Source: Mycobacterium sp. DL (GTDB lineage: Bacteria > Actinomycetota > Actinomycetes > Mycobacteriales > Mycobacteriaceae). From it: a stretch of 64,000 nucleotides of DNA. The notes under the pieces are model-generated. The model had not been told where the DNA came from. It searched no databases and saw nothing but the letters and a program-made list of their open reading frames with translations. Position numbers and translations under genes: made by a program. Shown piece after piece: positions 42,289 through 50,265 of the stretch. Each line of letters starts with the position of its first letter. Within the stretch, counting starts at the first letter, position 1. The DNA is taken from NCBI RefSeq assembly GCF_039729195.1, contig NZ_CP155796.1:2046001-2110000 (forward strand), given 5' to 3'.

Positions 42289-43059
42289 TCAGCGGTAGGC
42301 GTCCCAGCCGAGCTTGACGGCCAGAGCGAGGCCGGCGACGCCGATCGCTACCCGCAGTGGACCCGCGGGTGCATGACGGACGACGACGGGGCCGAGTCGC
42401 GACCCGAGCAGGCACCCCATTCCGAGCGCCACCACGGCGGGCCACTGGACCGGCGCCGCCACCGTGAAGATCACCGCGGCGACGCTGTTCGCGACCCCGA
42501 GGACGACGTTCTTGCCGGCGTTGGCCCGCGCGAGGGTGGCGCCGCCGGCGCGCAACAGCAGCGCCAGCAGCAGCACTCCCGCGGCAGCACCGAAGTATCC
42601 GCCGTAGATGCAGATCGCGAAGATCGCGGCACCCTCGAGGATCAGCAACGTGGTGTGACGTTGGTGGCTGGCTACCCGCGCTTCACGCTTGGGTCTCACC
42701 GGTATCAGGATTGCGAGCGCGGCGAAGCCGAGCAGGAACGGCACGATGCGCTCGAAACCCTCTGACGGGGTCGACAGGAGGAGCACTGCGCCGGCGATGC
42801 CGCCCAGGGCGGCGAAAGGCATGATCCGTTTGAGCCATTCCCCCTGACCGTGAAGTTCGGGCCGCGAACCCCAGATCGAGCCGATCCCGTTGAACACCAA
42901 CGCCACTGTGTTGGTGACGTTCGCCGTCACCGGCGGCAGGCCGACGAGCAGCAGTGCAGGATAGGTCGCCACCGATGCCAGACCGGCGATGCTGCCGGTC
43001 AGTCCACCGAGGATTCCGGCCGCGAAGAGCAGCACTGCATGCGACCAGGACACCGGCAC
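42289..43059 (-). CDS. TauE/SafE (TSUP) family membrane permease
   Basis: 256 residues if started at GTG 43059 ('VPVSWSHAVLLF'); a TTG at 43095 is in frame too. About eight hydrophobic segments, with the family-typical 'GGLTGSIAGLASVATYPALLLVGL' in the first third and 'YGGYFGAAAGVLLLALLL' in the middle ('GxFGxGxG'-like loops). TSUP proteins export or import sulfite, sulfonates or related organic anions. No sulfur gene is adjacent, although a sulfite-oxidase-like gene lies 9 kb away. Convergent with fdhA (19 bp gap). Confidence 0.82.
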   Translation of the reverse strand: MPVSWSHAVLLFAAGILGGLTGSIAGLASVATYPALLLVGLPPVTANVTNTVALVFNGIGSIWGSRPELHGQGEWLKRIMPFAALGGIAGAVLLLSTPSEGFERIVPFLLGFAALAILIPVRPKREARVASHQRHTTLLILEGAAIFAICIYGGYFGAAAGVLLLALLLRAGGATLARANAGKNVVLGVANSVAAVIFTVAAPVQWPAVVALGMGCLLGSRLGPVVVRHAPAGPLRVAIGVAGLALAVKLGWDAYR

Positions 43060-43137
43060 ATTGTGTACGACGTCCAATTTGTGTCCGATGCCCAACTCGG
43101 TTGCGCGCCGCGAACCAACAGGTCTAACATCGCCGAC

Positions 43138-43179
43138 GTGCCGAGGCGACTCGTAGTAGCAACCCGCAGCGGGGTCTGA
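43138..43179 (+). CDS. putative 13-residue leader peptide
   Basis: GTG-initiated MPRRLVVATRSGV, ending inside the stem-loop described for the attenuator. Leu and two Val codons in a row could sense branched-chain aminoacyl-tRNA. No clear ribosome-binding site; expression is unproven. Confidence 0.45.
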   Translation: MPRRLVVATRSGV

Positions 43180-43223
43180 TCCTGACCGACCCCTCGCTGT
43201 GGGTCGTCGCTACTCCGTCGGTC
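43138..43223 (+). promoter_or_regulatory. probable leucine-type transcription attenuator
   Basis: A short frame GTG 43138 to TGA 43179 encodes MPRRLVVATRSGV, with consecutive CTC-GTA-GTA (Leu-Val-Val) codons. These codons lie at the base of a long stem (43156-43176 with 43188-43213; segments of 5, 9 and 6 bp). An alternative hairpin, GACCGAC (43184-43190) with GTCGGTC (43217-43223), is followed by GATTT and would compete with the first. This is the architecture of ribosome-mediated attenuation, predicted before for actinobacterial leuA genes. The downstream gene encodes a LeuA regulatory-domain protein. Confidence 0.6.
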
Positions 43224-43251
43224 GATTTCTCCGAAGTCAGAAGGCCGGCAC

Positions 43252-43752
43252 ATGAACGCTCGATTCGCCACTGGATACCTCGCGACGCCGCAGTGCTTCG
43301 CGGCGCACGTGGACGGTCCGATACCGCGTGCTCTGCGTGAGGAGGCCGACATGAAACCTTTCGACCAGTTCGTTGACGACTACGCACCGGCCAGCGGTCC
43401 GCTGCGGTTGGGGCAGTGGTCCTGTACCGATGCCGACCGGCCGTCCGGGCGGCTGGGCCCGCAGGCCCGCAACTACGAGGCGACACTGGCACTCGGCGAC
43501 CGGATCGGCACCTCGCGCGCCGCGGCGTGCGGGCCCGTCGCCGCACTGACCGAGATGCTGCACGCGCGCGGGGTTGCCGTCGAGATGACTGCCTTCCATC
43601 AGGTGCCCGCCGGTGACAACACCGCGACGTTCGTCTGCGGCAGTGGCCGCGGCAGGACCGAGTGGGCGATGGGGTGGTCCCACGATCCCGTCGAGTCGTC
43701 GCTGCGCGCGGTCATCGCCTGCGCCAACCGACTGCTGGCCGAAGCGGGTTAA
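43252..43752 (+). CDS. LeuA allosteric (dimerisation) domain-like protein, stand-alone
   Basis: 166 residues from ATG 43252, or 133 from ATG 43351 (GAGGAG upstream), the latter matching the conserved part. 'LRLGQWSCTDADRPSGRLGPQARNYEATLALGDRIGTSRAAACGPVAALTEMLHARGVAVEMTAFHQVPAG' resembles the C-terminal regulatory domain of 2-isopropylmalate synthase, without the catalytic barrel. It could bind leucine or modulate LeuA. The attenuator-like leader directly upstream supports a link to branched-chain amino acid control. Its stop overlaps that of the convergent frameshifted membrane gene. Confidence 0.72.
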   Translation: MNARFATGYLATPQCFAAHVDGPIPRALREEADMKPFDQFVDDYAPASGPLRLGQWSCTDADRPSGRLGPQARNYEATLALGDRIGTSRAAACGPVAALTEMLHARGVAVEMTAFHQVPAGDNTATFVCGSGRGRTEWAMGWSHDPVESSLRAVIACANRLLAEAG

Positions 43753-44152
43753 CCGGTTTCGCTGCCGGGTTCCGTCCTGGTCAACGCCCACGCGCCGAAA
43801 ACGACCGCGGCCGCGGGCACCCCGACCATCGCCGCCGCTGTGTTGCGGGGCACGTCATGTCGGCCCAGTGCGCCCGCAGCGCCGTCCGCGACGTCGCAGG
43901 CCAGGCCGACGCCGGCCCATGTCCTGCGGCGTCGGCCGGTCGACGTCACGTCCCGAGTCCGATGAGCATGTCGCGCACGCCGAACAGGCGCCACAGATAA
44001 CGCGATTGCGCATCGGGGCGGGTAAGGCCGAACAGCGTCGCCGCCACCTCGGGCCTGGCCCAGGCCAGGGCGCCGATCGCGATGCGCATGGCCGCCAGCG
44101 ACAGCACACCCGTGCGCGCGGCGCGGGCGCCACGCTCGGCGACCCGGCTCAC
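43749..44152 (-). pseudogene. small membrane protein (DUF4267-like) with frameshift
   Basis: GTG 44152 overlaps the cyp136 stop (GTGA). The first frame reads 'MRIAIGALAWARPEVAATLFGLTRPDAQSRYLWRLFGVRDMLIGLGT' and stops at 43946. The adjacent frame then continues 'TSTGRRRRTWAGVGLACDVADGAAGALGRHDVPRNTAAAMVGVPAAAVVFGAWALTRTEP' to TAA 43749-43751. One missing base near 43947-43950 explains the break; restored, the protein has about 134 residues and three to four hydrophobic helices. Either a recent mutation or a sequencing error. Function unknown. Confidence 0.65.
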
Positions 44153-45630
44153 CGCAGTGGGCGCAGCACGATCGGCATGCCGTCCTTGGGTACCGGCATG
44201 CCGCCGTAATCCCATTCCGTCGTGTAGCCGGGCCGCGGGAGTTCGAGCCGGTATTTGCGCAGTAGCCGGTGCAGGATCGTCTTGACCTCGAGCTGACCGA
44301 ACGTCATACCGATGCACTTGTGCGCGCCGCCGCCGAACGGGCTGAAGGCATAGCGGTGCTTCTTGTGCTCGTTGCGCGGCTCGGCGAAGCGCATCGGGTC
44401 GAACTTCATCGGCTCGGGGTAGAGCTCCTCGAGCCGGTGGTTCATTCCCGGGTAGGCGATGACGTTGGTGCCCTTGGGTAGGTAGTAACCCAGCAGCTCG
44501 GTGTCGCGCACAGTCTGGCGCATCGCCCACTGCACCGGAGTCACCAGCCGGATGGACTCGTTCATCACCAGGTCCAGGGATTCCAGCTTCTCCAGCGACT
44601 CGATGTCCACCGGACCGTCGCCGAGGCGGTCGGATTCTTCGCGGCAGCGCTCCTGCCACTCGGGATGGCGGGCCAATTGGTAGATCATCGTGGTGGCCGT
44701 CGAGGTCGACGTGTCGTGGGCGGCCATCATCAGGAAGATCATGTGATTGACGATGTCCTGATCGGAGAACTTGTTGCCGTCTTCGTCCGCGGTCTGACAC
44801 AGCACGGTCAGCAGGTCGGATCCGTCCTTGCCCCGGCGCTCTTTGACGCGGGCCTCGAAGTAGTTCTCCAGCAGCTTGCGGGCCTGCATGCCGCGCCACC
44901 AGGTGAACGGTGGGACGGGAGTGCGGATTATGGCGTTGCCTGCACGGGTGGTGGTGGTGAATGCGTTGTTCACCTTCGTGACCAGTTCGTGGTCGGAGCC
45001 GGGCTCGTGGCCCATGAACACCATCGACGCGATGTCGAGGGTCAACTCCTTCATCGCCGGATACATCAGGAACCGCGCGTCATCGGCCACCCAGTCCTTG
45101 GCGATGACCTGGGAGACCACCTTGTCGACCTGCTCGGTGTAGCCGACGAGCCTGGTCCGGACGAACGCCTCCTGCATGATCCGGCGGTGGAACATGTGTT
45201 CCTCGAAGTCCAGCAGCATCAGTCCGCGGTGGAAGAACGGCCCGATGACCGGCACCCAGCCCTGCTGCGAGAAGTCCTTGTTTCGGTTGGAGTAGATGGC
45301 CTGGGCGGCGTCGGGTCCGAGCGCGGCAACCGACGGCAGCGCGGGGGAGTCGACGTAGAACAGCGGCCCGTGCTTGCGGTAGACGTGCAGCGAGTAGTCC
45401 GGCCCCCCACGGAACATCTCCACCATGTGGCCGACGATCGGAAGCCCGGCATCCCCCATGACGGGCTTGAGGTCGCTGCCCGCCGGGGGCATCGCCATCG
45501 GTTTCTGCGGGAAATCGGTACGCAGCAGCTTGCGTTCTACCGCGCCCAGGCCGGGGAAGTTGGTGATCGATGGGGTGAGCCGCCGTTTGGCCTGGTCACG
45601 TAGGTACCTGGGGGTGCTGATCGTCGCCAT
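44149..45630 (-). CDS. cyp136: cytochrome P450, CYP136-like
   Basis: 493 residues from ATG 45630 (GGAG 8 nt upstream); the open frame runs further but over the divergent promoter. I-helix 'MIFLMMAAHDTSTSTATT', K-helix 'NESIRLVTPV', heme loop 'FSPFGGGAHKCIGMTFGQLE'. The ~45-residue N-terminal extension and 'RKHGPLFYVDSPALPSVAALGPDAAQAIYSN' match the CYP136 type, and so does the setting: divergent TetR, then an SDR, as I recall for M. tuberculosis Rv3059-Rv3057c. Substrate unknown; resemblance to eukaryote-like sterol/lipid P450s. A palindromic operator lies between this gene and the TetR gene. Confidence 0.9.
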   Translation of the reverse strand: MATISTPRYLRDQAKRRLTPSITNFPGLGAVERKLLRTDFPQKPMAMPPAGSDLKPVMGDAGLPIVGHMVEMFRGGPDYSLHVYRKHGPLFYVDSPALPSVAALGPDAAQAIYSNRNKDFSQQGWVPVIGPFFHRGLMLLDFEEHMFHRRIMQEAFVRTRLVGYTEQVDKVVSQVIAKDWVADDARFLMYPAMKELTLDIASMVFMGHEPGSDHELVTKVNNAFTTTTRAGNAIIRTPVPPFTWWRGMQARKLLENYFEARVKERRGKDGSDLLTVLCQTADEDGNKFSDQDIVNHMIFLMMAAHDTSTSTATTMIYQLARHPEWQERCREESDRLGDGPVDIESLEKLESLDLVMNESIRLVTPVQWAMRQTVRDTELLGYYLPKGTNVIAYPGMNHRLEELYPEPMKFDPMRFAEPRNEHKKHRYAFSPFGGGAHKCIGMTFGQLEVKTILHRLLRKYRLELPRPGYTTEWDYGGMPVPKDGMPIVLRPLR

Positions 45631-45691
45631 CAAACGCTCCTGAAAGAACAAGCTGTGGTGGATGTCACCTCCGCACCATCCTGCTGGGACG

Positions 45692-45709
45692 ACTTGACGC
45701 ATGTCAAGT
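45692..45709. promoter_or_regulatory. inverted-repeat operator ACTTGAC-N4-GTCAAGT
   Basis: Perfect 7-bp arms around GCAT in the 117-bp divergent gap between cyp136 and the TetR gene; probable binding site of that TetR, controlling both genes. Confidence 0.65.
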
Positions 45710-45747
45710 TTTGATTGCAGCGAGTCGCGGTGCAAAGGTCTACTGCC

Positions 45748-46377
45748 ATGAGCGCCGAACCTTCTCCGCCGGAGAAAAGCCGCAGCCGCGGCGACCGGCA
45801 ACGCGACGCGATCCTGGCCGCGGTGCGCGACCTGCTGCAGGAGCGCTCGTTCGCCGACCTGTCGGTCAGCACCATCAGCGAGCGCGCCGGCGTCGCCCGA
45901 TCCGGCTTCTACTTCTACTTCGACTCCAAGTACGCAGTCCTGGCGGTGATCGTCGCCGAAGCCATGGCCGAACTCGACAAGCTCACCCACGACTTCGCGC
46001 CGCGTGAGCCGGACGAGACGCCGTCGGACTTTGCGAAACGCATGGTCGGCTACGCCAACATCGTCTTCTCGTCCCACGACCCGATCATGGGGGCGTGCAA
46101 CCTGGCCAGGAACACCGACGCCCAGATCCGCGAGATCATGGACGACTTCCAGGACACCGTGATCGACAAGATCGTCGGGCTGGTCAAGCAGGACTCGGGG
46201 GCACGACCGATATCGGAGGACACCACTGCGCTGGTGCGCACTCTGACCGCGGTGACCTCGATGACGCTCGCGCACGACAGCGCATTCGTGGGCCGGCGTC
46301 AGGATCCCGCCGGCGCGATCGAGATCGTCGAGCGGTTGTGGCTGACTGGTCTGTGGGGCGGCACCGACACGCACTGA
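45748..46377 (+). CDS. TetR-family regulator next to cyp136
   Basis: 209 residues from ATG 45748. HTH 'AAVRDLLQERSFADLSVSTISERAGVARSGFYFYFDSKYAVLAVIV' is a full TetR_N domain; the C-terminal part has a helical ligand domain with 'YANIVFSSHDPIMGACNLARNTD'. Divergent from cyp136 and followed 58 bp later by an SDR gene on the same strand. Likely autoregulator and repressor of cyp136 through the palindrome at 45692-45709. Confidence 0.88.
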   Translation: MSAEPSPPEKSRSRGDRQRDAILAAVRDLLQERSFADLSVSTISERAGVARSGFYFYFDSKYAVLAVIVAEAMAELDKLTHDFAPREPDETPSDFAKRMVGYANIVFSSHDPIMGACNLARNTDAQIREIMDDFQDTVIDKIVGLVKQDSGARPISEDTTALVRTLTAVTSMTLAHDSAFVGRRQDPAGAIEIVERLWLTGLWGGTDTH

Positions 46378-46422
46378 CCGCCCACGCGGGTCGTGGCGTC
46401 GGGGGCGCGCGAGGGGCGCCGG

Positions 46423-46428
46423 TAGTGT
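46423..46428 (+). promoter_or_regulatory. -10 box TAGTGT, leaderless start of the SDR gene
   Basis: TAGTGT ends 7 nt before ATG 46436; no ribosome-binding site in between. Confidence 0.45.
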
Positions 46429-46435
46429 CACCGGC

Positions 46436-47320
46436 ATGGCACAGCTCGGATCGAACATCGGTTTCAAGAACGGATTTCGCGGTAAGCGGTGCCTGCTCAC
46501 CGGCGCCGCCAGCGGTATCGGCCGTGCCACCGCGCTGAAGCTGGCCGCCGATGGAGCCGAGCTGTTCCTGACCGATCGGGACGCCGACGGACTCGAGTTG
46601 ACCGTCGCGGACGCCAGGGCGCTGGGCGGTGTGGTCGCCGAGCATCGAGCCCTCGACGTTTCCGATCACGATGCCGTTGCCGGATTCGCCGCCGACATCC
46701 ATGCCGACCATCCGCCGATGGATGTGGTGATGAACATCGCCGGTATCTCGGCGTGGGGCACCGTGGACAAGCTCACCCATCAGGACTGGAAGTCGCTGAT
46801 CGACATCAACCTGATGGGGCCCATCCACGTCATCGAAGCCTTCGTGCCGCCGATGATGGCGGCCCGGCGCGGCGGACACCTGGTCAACGTCTCGTCGGCG
46901 GCCGGGATCGTCGCGTTGCCCTGGCATGCGGCCTACAGCGCGAGCAAGTACGGACTGCGGGGTCTGTCCGAAGTGCTGCGCTTCGACCTGGCCCGGCACC
47001 GCATCGGGGTGTCGGTGGTGGTGCCCGGCGCGGTCAAGACGCCTCTGGTGGACACCGTCCACATCGCCGGCGTGGACCGCGACGATCCGAACGTGCGCAA
47101 GTGGACGAACCGGTTCGCCGGCCACGCGGTGTCCCCGGAGTTCGCCGCGGAGAAGATTCTTCGGGGCATCACGAAGAACCGGTACCTGATCTACACGTCG
47201 CAGGACATCCGTGCGCTGTATCTGTTCAAACGCACCATGTGGCTGCCCTACAGCATGTCGATGAAACAGGTGAACGTGCTGTTCACCCGCGCGTTGCGGC
47301 CAAAACAGAAGCGGCGCTGA
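46436..47320 (+). CDS. short-chain dehydrogenase/reductase
   Basis: 294 residues. 'LLTGAASGIGRATALKLAADGAELFLTDRD' (T-G-x3-G-x-G), 'DVVMNIAGISAWG' (N-A-G variant N-I-A-G), 'GHLVNVSSAAGIVALPWHAAYSASKYGLRG' (Ser, Y-x3-K), 'SVVVPGAVKTPLVD'. The basic C-terminal tail 'LYLFKRTMWLPYSMSMKQVNVLFTRALRPKQKRR' with a hydrophobic stretch is typical of the mycobacterial Rv3057c-type SDR. NAD(P)-dependent alcohol or ketone conversion, perhaps on the product of CYP136. Substrate unknown. Confidence 0.88.
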   Translation: MAQLGSNIGFKNGFRGKRCLLTGAASGIGRATALKLAADGAELFLTDRDADGLELTVADARALGGVVAEHRALDVSDHDAVAGFAADIHADHPPMDVVMNIAGISAWGTVDKLTHQDWKSLIDINLMGPIHVIEAFVPPMMAARRGGHLVNVSSAAGIVALPWHAAYSASKYGLRGLSEVLRFDLARHRIGVSVVVPGAVKTPLVDTVHIAGVDRDDPNVRKWTNRFAGHAVSPEFAAEKILRGITKNRYLIYTSQDIRALYLFKRTMWLPYSMSMKQVNVLFTRALRPKQKRR

Positions 47321-47324
47321 GGGT

Positions 47325-48491
47325 TCAGCGCTGTCCCCAGTCCCACGGCGGGGTGGTGAGCAGGCCCTGGTCGGTCACCTTGGTCTCGCCCCAGTCCTTG
47401 AAGAGCTCGATCTCCCACGTGTCCTCGTCGCTGCCCAGCGGTGCGGCGCCGAGGCACTGGCGCAACGTGGGGGAATGCGTGACGACCACGACCTGGGTTC
47501 GTGTCGCGACCTGTCCGACCAGTGCAGCCAGCGGGCGGACGAGATCAGGGTGCAGGGACGTCTCCGGCTCGTTGAGCACCATCAGTGACGGCGGTTGTGG
47601 GCTCAGCAGAGCCGCCGCCCACAGCAGGAAACGCAATGTGCCATCGGAGATCTCGGCGCTGCGCAGCGGACGAAGCATGCCCCGTTGGTGCAACTGCAGA
47701 TCGAACAACCCGTCGGTGACGGACACCGAGACGGTGGCGCCGTCGAACGCGTCGGCCACCGCACGGGCGAGGTCGTCGGTGCCGGTCTCGAGGATCGTCT
47801 GGACCGCTGCGGCGAGGTCGGCACCGTCGTCGGCCAGCACAGGGGTCCTCGTGCCCACCTGCGGCCGGCGCGACGGAGCACCGCCGTCGGCCCGAAAGCC
47901 GTCGTAGAATCTCCAGTCCCGCAGACGTTCCCGCACCATCACCAGCTCCGGTGCCGCGCCGGCCCAGTCGGACAGCACACTGCGGTGCGCCGGCAGGTTG
48001 CGGCTGAGCTCGTCGAATCCGCGTCCGGCGTCGGCGGCCACCTCGACGTAACCACGTACCCGGCGCACCAGGGTGGTGCCGGTGCGGGCGACCGGTCCGG
48101 CGAAGACCAGTTCGCGTTTGACTTCCGGGTCGCGCGCGAATGCGGTTTTCCTTGCCTGTGGCAGCCCCAGGTCGATCAGATAACCGAAATCGTCTGCGGC
48201 GTAGCCGAGTTCGATCGAGACAGGGCGGGTTCGCCGCCCGCCCTGAGCGGCCCCGGTGCGGCGGGCGCCTGCGAGGTTCTCGGGGCCGGCCCACAGCGCC
48301 GACTCGACCCCTCCTTCGCGGGCGAAGGATGCGATCACCTCGCCACGGCCGCAGTCGGCCAACAGTCGCAGCGCACGGTAGAGCGACGACTTGCCGGTGC
48401 CGTTGGCACCGGTCACGACGGTGAGACGGCGCAGCGGCAGCACCAGTTCGCGAAGCGAGCGGTAACCGCGGATCGCGACTGTCTGGAGCAC
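47325..48491 (-). CDS. AAA-family ATPase (RecF/OLD-like)
   Basis: 388 residues from GTG 48491, 10 bp after the dinB stop. Walker A 'VVTGANGTGKSSLYRALRLLAD', Q-loop region, ABC-type signature region 'SAEISDGTLRFLLWAAALL', Walker B 'PSLMVLNEPETSLHPDLVRPLAALV' and H-loop 'VVVVTHSPTLRQCL'. This is the SMC/RecF-type ATPase head without a visible coiled coil, as found in OLD-like or predicted repair ATPases; no TOPRIM domain is fused. Operon position directly after a translesion polymerase suggests a DNA-repair role (inference). Confidence 0.85.
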   Translation of the reverse strand: MLQTVAIRGYRSLRELVLPLRRLTVVTGANGTGKSSLYRALRLLADCGRGEVIASFAREGGVESALWAGPENLAGARRTGAAQGGRRTRPVSIELGYAADDFGYLIDLGLPQARKTAFARDPEVKRELVFAGPVARTGTTLVRRVRGYVEVAADAGRGFDELSRNLPAHRSVLSDWAGAAPELVMVRERLRDWRFYDGFRADGGAPSRRPQVGTRTPVLADDGADLAAAVQTILETGTDDLARAVADAFDGATVSVSVTDGLFDLQLHQRGMLRPLRSAEISDGTLRFLLWAAALLSPQPPSLMVLNEPETSLHPDLVRPLAALVGQVATRTQVVVVTHSPTLRQCLGAAPLGSDEDTWEIELFKDWGETKVTDQGLLTTPPWDWGQR

Positions 48492-48501
48492 GGGGACGAC
48501 G

Positions 48502-49575
48502 TTAGTGGGTGGCGGTGACAACGGTGGCCGGTGCATCGGTCATCGCCAGCTCCAGGCGAACGCCCAGCAGCCGGACCGGCCGGTCCAGTTCGAAGAGATC
48601 GAGCACTTCCAGTGCGGTGTCGACGATGGTGTCGGCGGCAGTCGTGGGCGAGAGCAGCTTGCGGATCTTGGTGCGGGTGTAGAACGTGTTGGTCCGCACC
48701 GTGACGGCAACCCGGGTGACGATCCGCTGCTGTGCGAGGACCTCCACCAATGTGCGCTGCGCCAGATCGACGACGGCCGTGTCGATCTCGGCCCGATCGG
48801 TGAGATCCTGCGGGAAGGTGACGACGTGGCTGCGGGACCGCGCCACCCACGGCTGGGCACTCACCGTATCGTCGCCACCTCCTTTGGCCAGCAACAGGAT
48901 CCACAGCCCGGTGGTGGGACCGAACGCCGATGTCAACACCGCAGGATCTGTCGCCGCCAGATCGGCGACGGTCGTGATACCCATGGCGGCAAGCTTTTTG
49001 GAGGTCTTGGGTCCCACGCCCCACAGTGCCTCGACGCCTCGGTCGCCCATCGTCGACATCCAGTTGTCGTCGGTGAGGGCGTAGACACCCGCGGGCTTCG
49101 CGAACCCGGTGGCGACCTTGGCCCGCTGCTTGTTGTCGCTGATGCCGACCGAGCACGACAGGCCCGTCCCGGCGGTGACCACCTCCTGGATTCTCCGGGC
49201 GAGCGCCACCGGATCGTCCACGTCGGCGCCCACGTAGGCCTCGTCCCATCCCCACACCTCGACGGGGTGACCCAGGTCGCGCAACAGGGCCATCACCTGC
49301 TCGGAGGCTGCGTCGTAGGCAGCCGAATCCGAAGGCAGGAAGGTGGCTTCGGGACACCGGCGGGCGGCGGCGCGCAGTGGCATGCCCGCGTGTACGCCGA
49401 ACTCGCGGGCCTCGTAGGACGCGCAGGTGACGACCTTGCGGGCTTCGGTGGGGTCGCCGCTGCCGCCGACGATCACCGGGAGGCCGACGAGTTCGGGATG
49501 GCGCTGCAGCTCCACCGAAGCCAGGAACTGGTCGAGGTCGACGTGCAGGATCCACGACGGATGCTGCGCGCTCAT
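48502..49575 (-). CDS. dinB2: Y-family DNA polymerase IV, DinB2-type
   Basis: 357 residues from ATG 49575, overlapping the TetR stop (ATGA). Palm catalytic acids 'ILHVDLDQFLASVE' (D13, D15) and 'VWGWDEAYVGAD' (D-E), 'SCSVGISDNKQRAKVATGFAKPAGVYAL', helix-hairpin 'LWGVGPKTSKKLAAMGITTVADLA' and a little-finger domain with 'SRSHVVTFPQDLTDR'. The steric-gate position holds Leu (L18) instead of the Phe/Tyr of E. coli DinB. In mycobacterial DinB2 this allows ribonucleotide use (established). Translesion synthesis. Second gene of a TetR-dinB2-ATPase operon, so its expression may be under TetR rather than SOS control. Confidence 0.92.
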   Translation of the reverse strand: MSAQHPSWILHVDLDQFLASVELQRHPELVGLPVIVGGSGDPTEARKVVTCASYEAREFGVHAGMPLRAAARRCPEATFLPSDSAAYDAASEQVMALLRDLGHPVEVWGWDEAYVGADVDDPVALARRIQEVVTAGTGLSCSVGISDNKQRAKVATGFAKPAGVYALTDDNWMSTMGDRGVEALWGVGPKTSKKLAAMGITTVADLAATDPAVLTSAFGPTTGLWILLLAKGGGDDTVSAQPWVARSRSHVVTFPQDLTDRAEIDTAVVDLAQRTLVEVLAQQRIVTRVAVTVRTNTFYTRTKIRKLLSPTTAADTIVDTALEVLDLFELDRPVRLLGVRLELAMTDAPATVVTATH

Positions 49576-50180
49576 GATCCGCAGAGCTTGCGCGCCACCG
49601 TCTCCCACGCATCGCCGAGTTGGTGGATCGTGCGGCCGCGGTCGGTGAGTTCGTGGTGCACGTAGTCGGCATCCAGCAGAGCCAGCAGTGCGGTCGCCTG
49701 AGTATCGAGATCGCCCGTGGTGCCCGCGGACTCGAGCAGCAGCCGGACGTGGCTGTGGTGCAGCATCATCGGTGCGTTGTAGCGCATCTGCCGATCACGG
49801 CCGACGTCGGAGAGCAGCGCGTGATGGACGACGACGAACTTCAGCCGCTCCCGGCCGTAACTGAGCAGCCGGTCCAGCGGGGGCGCCCCGGGGCCGAGCG
49901 GGGGCGGCCCGAACAGGAATGCCTGCTGCTGCGTCTTCTCGTCCTCGTCGAGCAGATCGACCATCAGGCCCGCGCGGCTGCCGAATCTGCGGAACAGCGT
50001 GCCCTTTCCCACACCCGCCGCTGCTGCGATGTCCTCGGTGGTGACGGCCTCGGCGCCGCGTTCGTCGATCAGCCGTCGTGCGGCGTCGAGCAGCAGCGCA
50101 CGGTTGCGTGCGGCATCACCCCGTTCAGGGGGGCCGGCGTCGGTCAGCGGCAATGCCGTCATCCTGTCGGACACGCTCAC
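49572..50180 (-). CDS. TetR-family regulator, first gene of the dinB2 operon
   Basis: 202 residues, GTG 50180 with TAAAGT 6 nt upstream (leaderless). HTH 'RNRALLLDAARRLIDERGAEAVTTEDIAAAAGVGKGTLFRRFGSRAGLMVDLLDED', C-terminal helical ligand domain. Its stop overlaps dinB2. Divergent from an NAD(P)H-dependent FMN reductase; the 14-bp palindrome at 50210-50223 between them is the probable operator. A redox- or xenobiotic-type ligand would fit the reductase. Confidence 0.88.
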   Translation of the reverse strand: MSVSDRMTALPLTDAGPPERGDAARNRALLLDAARRLIDERGAEAVTTEDIAAAAGVGKGTLFRRFGSRAGLMVDLLDEDEKTQQQAFLFGPPPLGPGAPPLDRLLSYGRERLKFVVVHHALLSDVGRDRQMRYNAPMMLHHSHVRLLLESAGTTGDLDTQATALLALLDADYVHHELTDRGRTIHQLGDAWETVARKLCGS

Positions 50181-50186
50181 CAGGCA

Positions 50187-50192
50187 ACTTTA
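50187..50192 (-). promoter_or_regulatory. -10 box TAAAGT, leaderless start of the TetR-dinB2 operon
   Basis: TAAAGT on the minus strand ends 6 nt before GTG 50180. Confidence 0.5.
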
Positions 50193-50209
50193 GCTCAGCC
50201 GGAATAATT

Positions 50210-50223
50210 CGGACCATGGTCCG
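50210..50223. promoter_or_regulatory. 14-bp perfect palindrome CGGACCATGGTCCG (operator)
   Basis: Lies in the divergent gap between the TetR-dinB2 operon and the FMN reductase gene. Just after it, GGTTGCTTCG-CAG-CGAAGCCAACC (50223-50246) forms an imperfect hairpin in the 5' leader of the reductase. Confidence 0.65.
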
Positions 50224-50265
50224 GTTGCTTCGCAGCGAAGCCAACCGAACCTACGGAGGAGAACG

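Noticed and set aside
44153..44899. Extension of the small membrane-protein frame into cyp136
   Set aside because: The stretch lies in another frame of cyp136 and has shadow-type composition; GTG 44152 with its overlap to the cyp136 stop is the better start.
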